The position numbers and the translations under genes are program-made. DNA of 64,000 bases from Actinomycetes bacterium. GTDB taxonomy: Bacteria > Actinomycetota > Actinomycetes > Propionibacteriales > Nocardioidaceae. The stretch covers positions 124,001-188,000 of the forward strand of contig JAEWOG010000090.1 in assembly GCA_023460975.1 (NCBI GenBank), in the 5' to 3' direction. The notes beneath the pieces were generated by a model. It saw only the letters and a program-made list of their open reading frames with translations. It searched no databases and was not told where the DNA came from. Below, piece after piece: positions 53,175 to 61,717 of this stretch; position 1 is the first letter of the stretch, and each line of letters starts with the position of its first letter.

Positions 53175-53546
53175 TCAGCTGTTGAGCACCGCGTGCGAGA
53201 TGAGGTGGTCCAGCTTGCGGATGTCGACACCCTTGTTGAGCTTCACCTTGATGTGCCCGGCCCGGGTCCACAGCTCCAGTTCGGAGTTGAAGTCCAGCAT
53301 GCGCCCGGCGTTCTCCGAGGACCACATGTTGATCGAGGCGTACGGGAGCGAGTAGATCTCGACCTTCTTGCCGCTCAGCCCCTGGGCGTCGCGCACGATC
53401 AGTCGCTTGTTGGTGAACACGGCGCTGTCCCGGAAGGTCTTGTACGCCGCCCACGGCTGCTCGCCGTCCACCAGCAACGGGGTGATGTCATCGGGGATGG
53501 GGCATTCGGACACGAACGTCCACGCGGCGATGGCAGCGGTTTCCAT
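53175..53546 (-). CDS. Bacterial PH-domain protein
   Basis: A protein of 123 residues. Single bPH-type domain: TPLLVDGEQPWAAYKTFRDS, then AVFTNKRLIVRDAQGLSGKK, VEIYSLPYASINMWSSEN and IKVKLNKGVDIRKLDHLI. Function unknown; such domains bind proteins rather than lipids in bacteria. Convergent with the macrodomain gene, 10 bp apart. Confidence 0.88.
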   Translation of the reverse strand: METAAIAAWTFVSECPIPDDITPLLVDGEQPWAAYKTFRDSAVFTNKRLIVRDAQGLSGKKVEIYSLPYASINMWSSENAGRMLDFNSELELWTRAGHIKVKLNKGVDIRKLDHLISHAVLNS

Positions 53547-53572
53547 GAAGCCTCCTCAGGTTCGGGACGAAC

Positions 53573-54799
53573 CTATGTCAGGCCACCACCGCGCGCGTGC
53601 GAATGACCAACTCCACCGACCACGAAGGGCACGTGCGTCGGACGGCGTACGTAGCCTCCGTCCGCCCACCGCACGCCTGCCGCATCGACGGAGAAGTCCG
53701 GCACGCGGGCAAGCAGTTCCTCCAGCGCCACGCGAGCGGTCATCCGGGCGGCGGCGGCGCCGAGGCAGTGGTGGGCACCGTGGGAGAAGGACAAGACGTG
53801 GCGAGGACGCCTCGTCACGTCGAGTTCCTCGGCGTCGGGTCCGTACACCTCAGGGTCCCGGTTGGCCGCGGCGTAACACATCAGGACCTTGCGCCCGGTC
53901 GGGATGGTGGTCGAGTCGATGACGACGTCGCGGGTCGTCGTACGGGCCAGCCCCTGCACCGGGCTGGTGAGGCGGAGCAGTTCCTCCACCGCGGCCTCGG
54001 GGCCGGCGGCGGCGAGTCGGCGTTGGTCCTCACGCTCGGCGAGGAGCTGCACGGCACCTCCCAGGAGCCCGGTGGTCGTGTCGTTGCCCCCGGTCACCAT
54101 CGTGAAGGTGAACGCGAGCACGCCCAGCACTCCTGCCGGGTCCTGGGCCTGTCCCGCGGCCACCAGATGGGAGACCGTGTCGTCGCCGGGGTGGGCGGCG
54201 CGGTGGGCGATGAGATCGGAGAAGTACGCCATGAGCTCGGCCACCGCATCGGAAGCGTGCGCGAAGTTCCCGGTCGAGTTCGCCGCGACGATGGCGTCGG
54301 TCCACAGGTCGAAGCGGTCCCGGTCCTCCTCGGGCACTCCCAGGTAGTGCGCCACGACCATGCTGGGCAACGGCTTGAACAGGTGCTGCACGATGTCGCC
54401 CCCGCCCTCGCGCACCAACCCGTCGAGGCGCTCGACGACGAAGTCGCGGACGACGGGCTCCAGCGCGGTGACCTGGCGCGGCGTGAACCCACGGGAGACG
54501 AGCCGGCGGAACGCGGTGTGTGCGGGCGGATCGGTCATCACCATCGGCGGGTTCTCCGCCATCCCGATCGCCTCGAGTTCGCCGTACGACACGGTCAGGC
54601 CGCCGGCCGACGAGAACGTCTCGTGATCGCGGACGGCTGCGAAGACGTCGCGGTGCCGGGTGAGGACCCAGTAGTCACCGCGCTCGACGTGGTGGACGGG
54701 ATCGGCCTCGCGCAGGGCGCGGTAGAGCGGGAACGGGTCCGCCCACGTGTCTGCGCCGAACAGGCGGAATGCGGGCCGGGGCGGCGCGGGGGTCGGCAT
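53573..54799 (-). CDS. Cytochrome P450
   Basis: A protein of 408 residues from the ATG at 54799. The I-helix oxygen-binding motif is VTGGNDTTTG, the heme-binding loop FSHGAHHCLGAAAAR contains the Cys ligand, and the K-helix region is EELLRLTSPVQGLAR. Soluble class I bacterial P450 that needs a ferredoxin and reductase, neither of which is next to it. Divergent from an SDR across a palindromic operator; both probably act in one catabolic or modification path. Confidence 0.95.
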   Translation of the reverse strand: MPTPAPPRPAFRLFGADTWADPFPLYRALREADPVHHVERGDYWVLTRHRDVFAAVRDHETFSSAGGLTVSYGELEAIGMAENPPMVMTDPPAHTAFRRLVSRGFTPRQVTALEPVVRDFVVERLDGLVREGGGDIVQHLFKPLPSMVVAHYLGVPEEDRDRFDLWTDAIVAANSTGNFAHASDAVAELMAYFSDLIAHRAAHPGDDTVSHLVAAGQAQDPAGVLGVLAFTFTMVTGGNDTTTGLLGGAVQLLAEREDQRRLAAAGPEAAVEELLRLTSPVQGLARTTTRDVVIDSTTIPTGRKVLMCYAAANRDPEVYGPDAEELDVTRRPRHVLSFSHGAHHCLGAAAARMTARVALEELLARVPDFSVDAAGVRWADGGYVRRPTHVPFVVGGVGHSHARGGGLT

Positions 54800-54852
54800 G
54801 CCGCCCAAGGTGGGGCACGGGCAGGCGTGGTGTCAATGACCCCGATAGGCTG

Positions 54853-54870
54853 CCCAAGCAAATGCTTGGG
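54853..54870. promoter_or_regulatory. Palindromic operator between P450 and SDR genes
   Basis: CCCAAGCA-AA-TGCTTGGG: perfect 8-base arms around two bases, 18 bp before the SDR ATG at 54888 and 54 bp from the P450 start. The AAGCA-n2-TGCTT core is the usual TetR-family operator form in actinobacterial lipid and sterol catabolism clusters. It can control both genes. Confidence 0.75.
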
Positions 54871-54887
54871 AGCCATGGGAGGTCCAC

Positions 54888-55652
54888 ATGACCGCACGCA
54901 CGCCCGTCGCCGTCGTCACCGGTGGATCCGGAGGCCTCGGCGCCGCCATCTGCACGCGCCTGGCGGCCGAGGGCCTGCGGGTGGTCCTGACGTACCGCTC
55001 CGGCGAGGAGGCCGCGCACCGTGTCGTGGAGGAGATCGCTGCCGCAGGCGGCCCCACCGCGCGCGCCGTACGGGTCGACCTCACCGACGAGGGCCACGTC
55101 GCCCGCGTGCTCCGCGAGGTCGCGGACGCCGAGGGCGGCGTTGACGTCCTCGTCCACGCGGCCGGGCCGCACGTCCCGATGGTCCACCTCTCCCGCGTGG
55201 AACCGGCCGACATGACGCGTCAGCTTCTGGCGGACTCGGCCGCGTTCTTCTCCGTGGTCCACGCACTGTTGCCCTCCCTGCGGTCCACCGCCGGCGCCGT
55301 CGTCGCCGTGACCACCGCGGCCACCGCTCGCTACCCGAAGCGCGACGGACTCTCGTCCGCTCCCAAGGCGGCCGTGGAGGCGCTGGTGCGCGGCTTCGCC
55401 GCCGAGGAGGGCCGCTACGGGGTGCGTTTCAACGCAGTCGGCCCCGGCATGCTGACCGACGGGATGGCCGAGCGACTCATCACCTCGGGCGAGCTCGACG
55501 ATGCCGCCCTGGAGATCACGCGACGCAACATCCCGCTCAACCGGTTCGGCAACGCCGCTGACATCGCCGAGGCGGTCGCGTTCCTGGCCTCGGACCGGGC
55601 AGGGTTCATCACCGGGCAGAAGCTCGACGTGGACGGCGGCTACGGCGTCTGA
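54888..55652 (+). CDS. SDR-family oxidoreductase lacking the catalytic Tyr
   Basis: A protein of 254 residues from the ATG at 54888 (GGGAGGTCCAC upstream). The Rossmann motif is VTGGSGGLGAAI, with VDVLVHAAG later. The YxxxK position reads LSSAPKAAVEA: Ser replaces the catalytic Tyr, and VVAVTTAATARY replaces the usual Ser block. The C-terminus (NAVGPGMLTDGM, then FITGQKLDVDGGYG) is a normal classical SDR. It therefore either works by another mechanism or binds NAD(P)H without normal redox chemistry. Divergently placed with the P450. Confidence 0.88.
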   Translation: MTARTPVAVVTGGSGGLGAAICTRLAAEGLRVVLTYRSGEEAAHRVVEEIAAAGGPTARAVRVDLTDEGHVARVLREVADAEGGVDVLVHAAGPHVPMVHLSRVEPADMTRQLLADSAAFFSVVHALLPSLRSTAGAVVAVTTAATARYPKRDGLSSAPKAAVEALVRGFAAEEGRYGVRFNAVGPGMLTDGMAERLITSGELDDAALEITRRNIPLNRFGNAADIAEAVAFLASDRAGFITGQKLDVDGGYGV

Positions 55653-55687
55653 GTCCTTCGGGACTGCGCGGCCTAGGATGTCGCCCC

Positions 55688-56494
55688 GTGGCTGACGTCC
55701 TGAACATCTCCGCGTACCTCTTCACTCCCGTCGCGGATCGCGAGGCGCTGCGGAGTGTGCTGCTGGAGCGGTGCCACGCCGCCGACCTGCGCGGCACGAT
55801 CCTGCTGGCACCCGAGGGGATCAACATGTTCCTCGCCGGACACGCCGGGAGCCTCCGGGGCTTCCTGGACCAGTTGCGCGCCGATCCGCGGTTCACGACG
55901 CTGACCGCGAAGGAGTCGTGGTCGGCGGCGCAGCCGTTCCGCAAGATGCTCGTCAAACTCAAGGACGAGATCATCCGCATGGACCACCCCACCGTACGGC
56001 CCGCCGCCGGCCGCGCTCCGGCCGTGGACCCGGCAACCCTGCGCAAGTGGCTCGATCAGGGGCACGACGACGCGGGGCGAGAGGTGGTCCTGCTGGACAC
56101 GCGCAACGCGTTCGAGGTCGACTACGGGACCTTCGCGGGTGCCCTCGACTGGCGCATCGAGCGCTTCACCCAGTTCCCCGGGGCCGTACGCGAGCACGCC
56201 GACGAACTCGCCGGCAAGACGGTCGTGAGTTTCTGCACCGGCGGGATCCGCTGCGAGAAGGCGGCGATCTACATGGCCGAGGCGGGGCTCGAGCACGTGT
56301 GGCAGCTCGAGGGCGGGATCTTGGCCTACTTCGAGCAGGTGGGCGGGGACCACTTCGAGGGCGACTGTTTTGTCTTCGACGAGCGGGAGGCGTTGACGCC
56401 TGGGCTCGCCGAGTGGGACCAGCCGACCCGGCGCGAGGTGCGCCGGGCTCCGGACGTCATGCGCTCCGCGCAAACGGTGGCGCGCAGCGCATGA
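55688..56494 (+). CDS. trhO: TrhO, rhodanese-type tRNA U34 hydroxylase
   Basis: A protein of 268 residues from the GTG at 55688 (TAGGAT eight bases upstream). Acylphosphatase-like N-terminus (ISAYLFTPVADREALRSVLL, then GTILLAPEGINMFLAG) and a rhodanese domain with active-site loop SFCTGGIRCEKAA. This is the UPF0176/YceA family, which makes 5-hydroxyuridine at tRNA position 34 with oxygen in E. coli. The C-terminal FEGDCFVFDERE block is typical. Confidence 0.92.
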   Translation: MADVLNISAYLFTPVADREALRSVLLERCHAADLRGTILLAPEGINMFLAGHAGSLRGFLDQLRADPRFTTLTAKESWSAAQPFRKMLVKLKDEIIRMDHPTVRPAAGRAPAVDPATLRKWLDQGHDDAGREVVLLDTRNAFEVDYGTFAGALDWRIERFTQFPGAVREHADELAGKTVVSFCTGGIRCEKAAIYMAEAGLEHVWQLEGGILAYFEQVGGDHFEGDCFVFDEREALTPGLAEWDQPTRREVRRAPDVMRSAQTVARSA

Positions 56495-56512
56495 CGTCCG
56501 GGCGGGCGCCGA

Positions 56513-57940
56513 TCAGTAGTGCGCGCTCATCACGTGCTTGATCCGCGTGTAGTCGTCGAAGCCGTAGCCCGACAGGTCCTTGCCGTAGCCCGACATCCCG
56601 AACCCACCGTGCGGCATGTCTGAGACGAACGGAATGTGGGTGTTGATCCACACGCACCCGAAGTCGAGGTCACGCGCGAACCGCTCCGCGCGGCCGTGGT
56701 CGCGGGTCCACACGCTCGCCGCAAGGCCGTAGACGACGTCGTTGGCCATCGCCAGGGCCTCGTCGTCGTCGCTGAACGACTGCACCGTCAGCACCGGCCC
56801 GAAGACCTCCTGCTGCACGATCCGGTCGTCCTGACGTACGCCCGAGACGACCGTGGGCGTCCAGTAGAACCCCTCCTCGCCGTACGGGGTGCCACCCGTC
56901 TCGACGACTGCGTGCGCGGGCAGGTCGTCGAAGAACGACTTGACCTTGCCGAAGTGCGCCGCGTTGTTGAGGGGGCCGAGCTCGGCCGACTCGTCGTTGC
57001 TGGCGCCGGGCTTGGTCGCCTGCGCCGCTGCCGAGAGGAGCCGTACGAGCTCGTCATGCACGCTCTCGTGGACGATGACCCGCGTAGCGGCGGTGCAGTC
57101 CTGGCCGGCGTTGAAGTACGCCGCACCCGCGATCGCCTCGGCCGCGGCCGGCAGGTCGACGTCGCCGAAGACCACAGCAGGCGCCTTCCCCCCGAGCTCG
57201 AGGTGGACGCGCTTGAGCTTCTTGGCGGCAGAACCAGCGACCTCGATGCCCGCTCGCACTGATCCCGTGATCGCGACGAGCCCCGGCACGTCGTGCTCGA
57301 CCATGGCGCGGCCCGTGCTCGCGTCGCCGTTGATGACGTTGAAGACGCCCGCCGGCAGGACCTCGCCCGCGATCTCGGCGAGCCGTACGGTCGAGCGCGG
57401 CGTCGTGTCCGAGGGCTTCAGGACGATCGTGTTGCCGGCGGCCAGGGCGGGCGCGATCTTCCAGATGGCCATCGCGAAGGGGTAGTTCCACGGGGTCACC
57501 TGGCCGACGACCCCGATCGGCTCACGGCGGATCGAGGAGGTGTGCCCCTCGAGGTACTCGGCCTGGGACTTGCCCTCCAGCATGCGGGCGGCGCCGGCGA
57601 AGAACCGGAGCTGGTCGACGCCCTGGTCGACCTCTTCGCTCGCGATGTAGCGGACCGGCTGCCCGGTGTCGCGTGCCTGCAGTGCGGAGAGTTCGTCCCG
57701 GTGCGACTCCACAGCGAGCGCCAGGTCGAGCAGGTACTTCTGTCGCGCCCCGGGCGAGAGCGCCTTCCACGGCCCGAACGCGCGTTGCGCGGCGGCGTAC
57801 GCGGCGTCGATCTCCTCCGGAAGCGAGATCGGGGAACGCCCGTCTGGCTGCCCCGTGGCCGGGTCGATCAGGTCGATGAACTCAACTGCGGCCGAGTCGA
57901 CCAGCTTCCCGTCGACGTAGTTCTTGATGGTCTCGCTCAC
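56513..57940 (-). CDS. Aldehyde dehydrogenase, gamma-aminobutyraldehyde dehydrogenase type
   Basis: A protein of 475 residues from the GTG at 57940 (SETIKNYVDGKLVDSAAVEF). Catalytic Cys lies in NAGQDCTAATRVIV, the general-base Glu in LELGGKAPAVVF, and the NAD site is VTPWNYPFAMAIWKIAPAL, then AITGSVRAG. The ending FDDYTRIKHVMS is typical of the aminobutyraldehyde/betaine aldehyde group. Divergent from ornithine cyclodeaminase across two palindromes, which suggests a role in ornithine or putrescine breakdown. Confidence 0.88.
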   Translation of the reverse strand: MSETIKNYVDGKLVDSAAVEFIDLIDPATGQPDGRSPISLPEEIDAAYAAAQRAFGPWKALSPGARQKYLLDLALAVESHRDELSALQARDTGQPVRYIASEEVDQGVDQLRFFAGAARMLEGKSQAEYLEGHTSSIRREPIGVVGQVTPWNYPFAMAIWKIAPALAAGNTIVLKPSDTTPRSTVRLAEIAGEVLPAGVFNVINGDASTGRAMVEHDVPGLVAITGSVRAGIEVAGSAAKKLKRVHLELGGKAPAVVFGDVDLPAAAEAIAGAAYFNAGQDCTAATRVIVHESVHDELVRLLSAAAQATKPGASNDESAELGPLNNAAHFGKVKSFFDDLPAHAVVETGGTPYGEEGFYWTPTVVSGVRQDDRIVQQEVFGPVLTVQSFSDDDEALAMANDVVYGLAASVWTRDHGRAERFARDLDFGCVWINTHIPFVSDMPHGGFGMSGYGKDLSGYGFDDYTRIKHVMSAHY

Positions 57941-58072
57941 GCATATCCCGGCTCTCAAGTGATGTGTTCGGCCGCACCGCGCGGACCGTGGGGGCGACCG
58001 TACCGAACGAGGCGAGCCCTGCGGGAGTGGACTCGGCCAGAGAACGCAACAAGGAACACAACCAGGGAATGC

Positions 58073-58107
58073 AACATTGTCCGACAATGTTGTTATTGTC
58101 TGACAAT
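58073..58107. promoter_or_regulatory. Two palindromic operators, GntR-like
   Basis: AACATTGTC-C-GACAATGTT (58073-58091) and ATTGTC-T-GACAAT (58095-58107) share the core ATTGTCnGACAAT. They lie 19 bp centre to centre, between the aldehyde dehydrogenase and the cyclodeaminase. TTGTCnGACAA is the form bound by many GntR/FCD regulators. No such regulator gene is in the window. Confidence 0.8.
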
Positions 58108-58155
58108 CCTGTCGACCCTGAGCTCCACGACGAGCCGACGCCCCGGAGGTGCACG

Positions 58156-59193
58156 ATGCCCCAGGTTCCCTTCCTCGATGTCGCCCACGCGGTCCGCTGG
58201 ATCGCCCGCGACGGCGCGGAATCGCTGATCGCCGGCCTGACCGATGCGGTCGAGAGCGACTTTGCGCGCTGGCCGTCGTTCGACAAGACGCCTCGCGTCG
58301 CGTCCCACTCCCCCGTCGGCGTCATCGAACTCATGCCCACCAGCGACTCGCAGACGTACGGCTTCAAGTACGTCAACGGGCACCCGGGCAACCCGGCGCG
58401 CGGACTGCAGACCGTCACCGCCTTCGGGATGCTCGCCGACGTCGACTCGGGCTACCCGGTCTTCATGGCCGAGATGACCCTGCTCACCGCCCTGCGCACC
58501 GCCGCCACCTCCGCCATGGCTGCCCGCCACTTGGCGCGCCCTGACAGCCGGGTGATGGCGATGATCGGGACCGGGTCCCAGGCCGAGTTCCAGGCACTGG
58601 GCATGCGCGCAGCACTCGGCATCAACACGCTGCGTGCCTACGACGTCTCGGATGCTGCGATGGAGAAGTTCCACCGCAACGCCACGGCCCTGGGCTTCGA
58701 GGTCCACCTGGCCGCGAGCGCTGCCGAGGCCGTACGCGGCGCCGACGTCATCACAACGTGCACGGCCGACAAGACCCACGCCACCGTCCTGACCGACGAC
58801 ATGGTCGAGGCAGGCGTCCACGTCAACGGCATCGGAGGCGACTGCCCCGGCAAGACCGAATTGGACGCGCGCATCCTCGACCGGGCGGCGGTCTTCGTGG
58901 AGTTCACCCCCCAGACCCGCATCGAGGGCGACATCCAGCAGATGGCGCCGGACTTCCCGGTGACCGAGCTGTGGCAGGTGGTCACCGGCCAGGCTCAGGG
59001 ACGTACGAGCGCGGAGCAGATCACGGTCTTCGACTCCGTCGGCTTCGCCGTGGAGGACTTCTCGGTGCTGCGGTACGCCCGCGAGCGCGTGGTCGGCACG
59101 GATCTGGTGAGCGAGCTCGACCTGATCGCGGACCCCGCCGACCCGAAGGACCTGTTCGGCATGACGCTGGGAGTGGAGGCCCTCGCCCGCTGA
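58156..59193 (+). CDS. Ornithine cyclodeaminase family protein
   Basis: A protein of 345 residues from the ATG at 58156 with GGAGGTGCACG upstream; the frame is open further up but covers the operators. Mu-crystallin/OCD fold: YGFKYVNGHPGNPARGLQTV, then LADVDSGYPVFMAEMTLLTA, LRTAATSAMAA, and Rossmann motif AMIGTGSQAEFQAL. DIQQMAPDF and VFDSVGFAVEDFS complete the family set. Ornithine to proline with loss of ammonia is the type reaction; a related amino acid is possible. Confidence 0.93.
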   Translation: MPQVPFLDVAHAVRWIARDGAESLIAGLTDAVESDFARWPSFDKTPRVASHSPVGVIELMPTSDSQTYGFKYVNGHPGNPARGLQTVTAFGMLADVDSGYPVFMAEMTLLTALRTAATSAMAARHLARPDSRVMAMIGTGSQAEFQALGMRAALGINTLRAYDVSDAAMEKFHRNATALGFEVHLAASAAEAVRGADVITTCTADKTHATVLTDDMVEAGVHVNGIGGDCPGKTELDARILDRAAVFVEFTPQTRIEGDIQQMAPDFPVTELWQVVTGQAQGRTSAEQITVFDSVGFAVEDFSVLRYARERVVGTDLVSELDLIADPADPKDLFGMTLGVEALAR

Positions 59194-59218
59194 GGCAGGC
59201 CCCGCCCCACCAACCTTC

Positions 59219-59290
59219 ATGTAAAGCGGGGTTATCGCTTCTGGTGCATGCTTGTGACGGCGCAGCAGTGGCGATAACCCCGCTTTACAT
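59219..59290. repeat. 20-bp perfect inverted repeat between convergent genes
   Basis: ATGTAAAGCGGGGTTATCGC (59219-59238) and its exact reverse complement (59271-59290) enclose 32 bases. The element sits between the ends of the cyclodeaminase (59193) and GH3 (59305) genes. The arms are too long and the loop too wide for a usual terminator, and no T-run follows. It may be a small mobile palindrome or a bidirectional terminator. Confidence 0.85.
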
Positions 59291-59304
59291 AGGACCCGCC
59301 GACG

Positions 59305-61638
59305 TCAGGGACGGCGCGCGGCGTTCAGCACGCGGATCGCCTTTTTGAGGACTGCGAACGGCAACTGCCCGCCCGCCGCCATCACGACACCGCGCAACGG
59401 CATCTGGTTGACCGCCGCAGCCATCATCGCGCTGTTGTCCCCGTCCTCGAGGTCGACGCGTCGCGTGGCGACCTTGAGCAGCAGCGTCCGCAAGCGCCGG
59501 CCCAACCACGTGCCCTCGAGGTCACCGATCGTCGAGTCCTCGTGGAACGGCGCCAGCGCGGCCGGCGTGGGCACGGCACGCCCCAGCACCGCAGCGAACG
59601 CGGCGTCGTCGAGCACGTGCGCCCGGTCGGGCTCGGGCTCGACCACCACACCGTCGAGCTGGACCCGTACGACCTCCCGGATGTCGCGGGAGGACAGGCC
59701 GACGCGGATCTCGTACTCCCCCTGCGCCACGACCCACTGGCTGGTCGCCACGTCGTAGTGGGCGAAGGCCCGCTCATCGAGCGACATGCCGACCAGGCGG
59801 CTCTCCCCGGGCTCCACGAAGACCTTCGCAAAGGCCCGCAGCTCCTGATCGGGTCGCGCCACCCCTGCGCCGACAGCACCGACGTACGCCTGGACGACGG
59901 TCGAACCGGCGCGCTCGCCGGTGTTGGTGACGCGTACGGCCACCCGCCGCTGCGTGCCCTCGCCGGTGAGGACCGGCGCCGCCACATCGAAGGTCGTGTA
60001 TCCCAGACCGTGCCCGAAGGCGAAGCGCGGGGCGACACCCGCGGTGTCGTGGAATCGGTAGCCCACGTGGAACGTCTCGCGGTACTCGACCTGCGTCGGA
60101 TGGTGTGCGAAGTGGGCGTGGGCGGGCAACTCCAGGGCCGACACCGGGATGGACTCGGCCAGCCGGCCGCCCGGTTCGACCTGCCCGACCAGGACCTGCG
60201 CGAGCGCGCTCCCTGCTGCCTGACCGCCGAGGTAGGCCTCGACCAGTGCTGCGGGACGCTCCGCCCAGCCCATCTCCACCGGGGCGCCGTTGACCAGCAC
60301 GACGGCCGTGCGAGGGTTCGCCGCCAGCACGGCCTCGACGAGCGCCTCATGGCCGGCCGGCAACCGCAGGTGCTCGCGGTCGAACCCCTCCGACTCGTAC
60401 CGGGCCGGCAGCCCGACCACCAGCACCACCGCGTCGGCGGCGCCGGCGAGTGCGCGAGCCTCGGCCAGCTGGCCGGGCGAGGTGTCGCCCGTCGCCGCGT
60501 CGTAGCCATCGGCGTACGTCATCCGGTCCCCGAGAGCGTCACCGAGGGCATCGCGCAGGGCGTCGACGCGGGTGGGGTTGACCAGCGAGCTCCCCGCTCC
60601 CTGGAACCGCGGCACCCGCGCCATGGCGCCGATGAGAGCCACCGACCCCGTTGGGGCGAGCGGCAGGATCCCGTCGTTGGTGAGCAGTACGGTGGCCGCC
60701 GCGGCCGCCCGGCGCGCCAGGTCGTGGTGGGCGTCGAAGTCGGCCGCGACCGGCACGCTCCTGCCGGCCGCGACTCGCTGCACGAGGGCCACGACGCGGG
60801 CGCACGCCGTGTCGAGGTCTTCCTCCGAGAGCTGTCCTGACTCCAGTGCCGCTGCCACTCGAGGGTCCCAGGCTCCACCGCTGCCGGGCATCTCCAGGTC
60901 CATTCCGGCCCGCACCCCCACGGGGCGGTCGGACACGCCGAGCCAGTCGCTGACCACCAAGCCGTCGAAGCCCCACTCCTCGCGCAGGATCTCGTGCAGG
61001 AGCCGGCGAGACTCGCCGGTGTGTTCGCCGTTGAGCTTGTTGTAGGAGCTCATGACCGTCCACGGCGCCGACTCGCGCACCGCGGTCTCGAAGCCCGCGA
61101 GGTAGATCTCGCGCAGTGTGCGCTCGTCGACGATGGTGTCGAGGCGCATCCGCTGGTGTTCCTGGTTGTTGGCGGCGAAGTGCTTGAGGCACGCGCCCAC
61201 GCCGCGCGACTGGATGCCGCGCACCATCGCCGCGGCCGCCCGGCCTGACAGCAGGGGGTCCTCGGAGAGGTATTCGAAGTTGCGGCCTCCGGCGGGGTGA
61301 CGCTTGATGTTCAGGCCGGGTCCGAGCAGGACCCCCACGCCTTGCTCGCGGGCCTCAGCCCCCAGCGCGGCCCCGACTTCCTCGAGGAGGTCGAGGTCCC
61401 AGGTCGCGCCGAGCGCCGATGCGGTTGGGAAGCAGGTGGCGGGCACGGACTCCGAGAGACCGAGATGGTCACCCGATCGCACCTGCTTGCGGACGCCGTG
61501 CGGGCCGTCGGTGAGCGTGATGGACTCGACGCCACCGAGTCGTTCGGTGCTCCAGAAGTCATGCCCCGACAGCAGCCGGATCTTGTCCCGGCGACTCAGA
61601 CGCGCCACCACCTGCTCGGCCGGCGTGGTCTCGCTCAT
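59305..61638 (-). CDS. Glycoside hydrolase family 3 beta-glucosidase-like protein
   Basis: A protein of 777 residues from the ATG at 61638. No signal peptide, so cytoplasmic. N-terminal barrel: LTDGPHGVRKQ, then GRNFEYLSEDPLLSGRAAAA, MVRGIQSRGVGACLKHFAAN, and the nucleophile Asp in GLVVSDWLGVSD. The second domain has YESEGFDREHLRLPAGHE, and an Fn3-like domain follows (VRVTNTGERAGSTVVQAYVG). The last 100 residues are an extra helical tail. Cleaves terminal beta-linked sugars from imported oligosaccharides or glycosides. No transporter is nearby. Confidence 0.93.
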   Translation of the reverse strand: MSETTPAEQVVARLSRRDKIRLLSGHDFWSTERLGGVESITLTDGPHGVRKQVRSGDHLGLSESVPATCFPTASALGATWDLDLLEEVGAALGAEAREQGVGVLLGPGLNIKRHPAGGRNFEYLSEDPLLSGRAAAAMVRGIQSRGVGACLKHFAANNQEHQRMRLDTIVDERTLREIYLAGFETAVRESAPWTVMSSYNKLNGEHTGESRRLLHEILREEWGFDGLVVSDWLGVSDRPVGVRAGMDLEMPGSGGAWDPRVAAALESGQLSEEDLDTACARVVALVQRVAAGRSVPVAADFDAHHDLARRAAAAATVLLTNDGILPLAPTGSVALIGAMARVPRFQGAGSSLVNPTRVDALRDALGDALGDRMTYADGYDAATGDTSPGQLAEARALAGAADAVVLVVGLPARYESEGFDREHLRLPAGHEALVEAVLAANPRTAVVLVNGAPVEMGWAERPAALVEAYLGGQAAGSALAQVLVGQVEPGGRLAESIPVSALELPAHAHFAHHPTQVEYRETFHVGYRFHDTAGVAPRFAFGHGLGYTTFDVAAPVLTGEGTQRRVAVRVTNTGERAGSTVVQAYVGAVGAGVARPDQELRAFAKVFVEPGESRLVGMSLDERAFAHYDVATSQWVVAQGEYEIRVGLSSRDIREVVRVQLDGVVVEPEPDRAHVLDDAAFAAVLGRAVPTPAALAPFHEDSTIGDLEGTWLGRRLRTLLLKVATRRVDLEDGDNSAMMAAAVNQMPLRGVVMAAGGQLPFAVLKKAIRVLNAARRP

Positions 61639-61717
61639 GCGTACTCCCCTCCGTGGTGGGCCTGACTCTAGAGAGTCGACCCTGACCACGTGCCGGCCAC
61701 CGGCCGCGGGGACGTCG

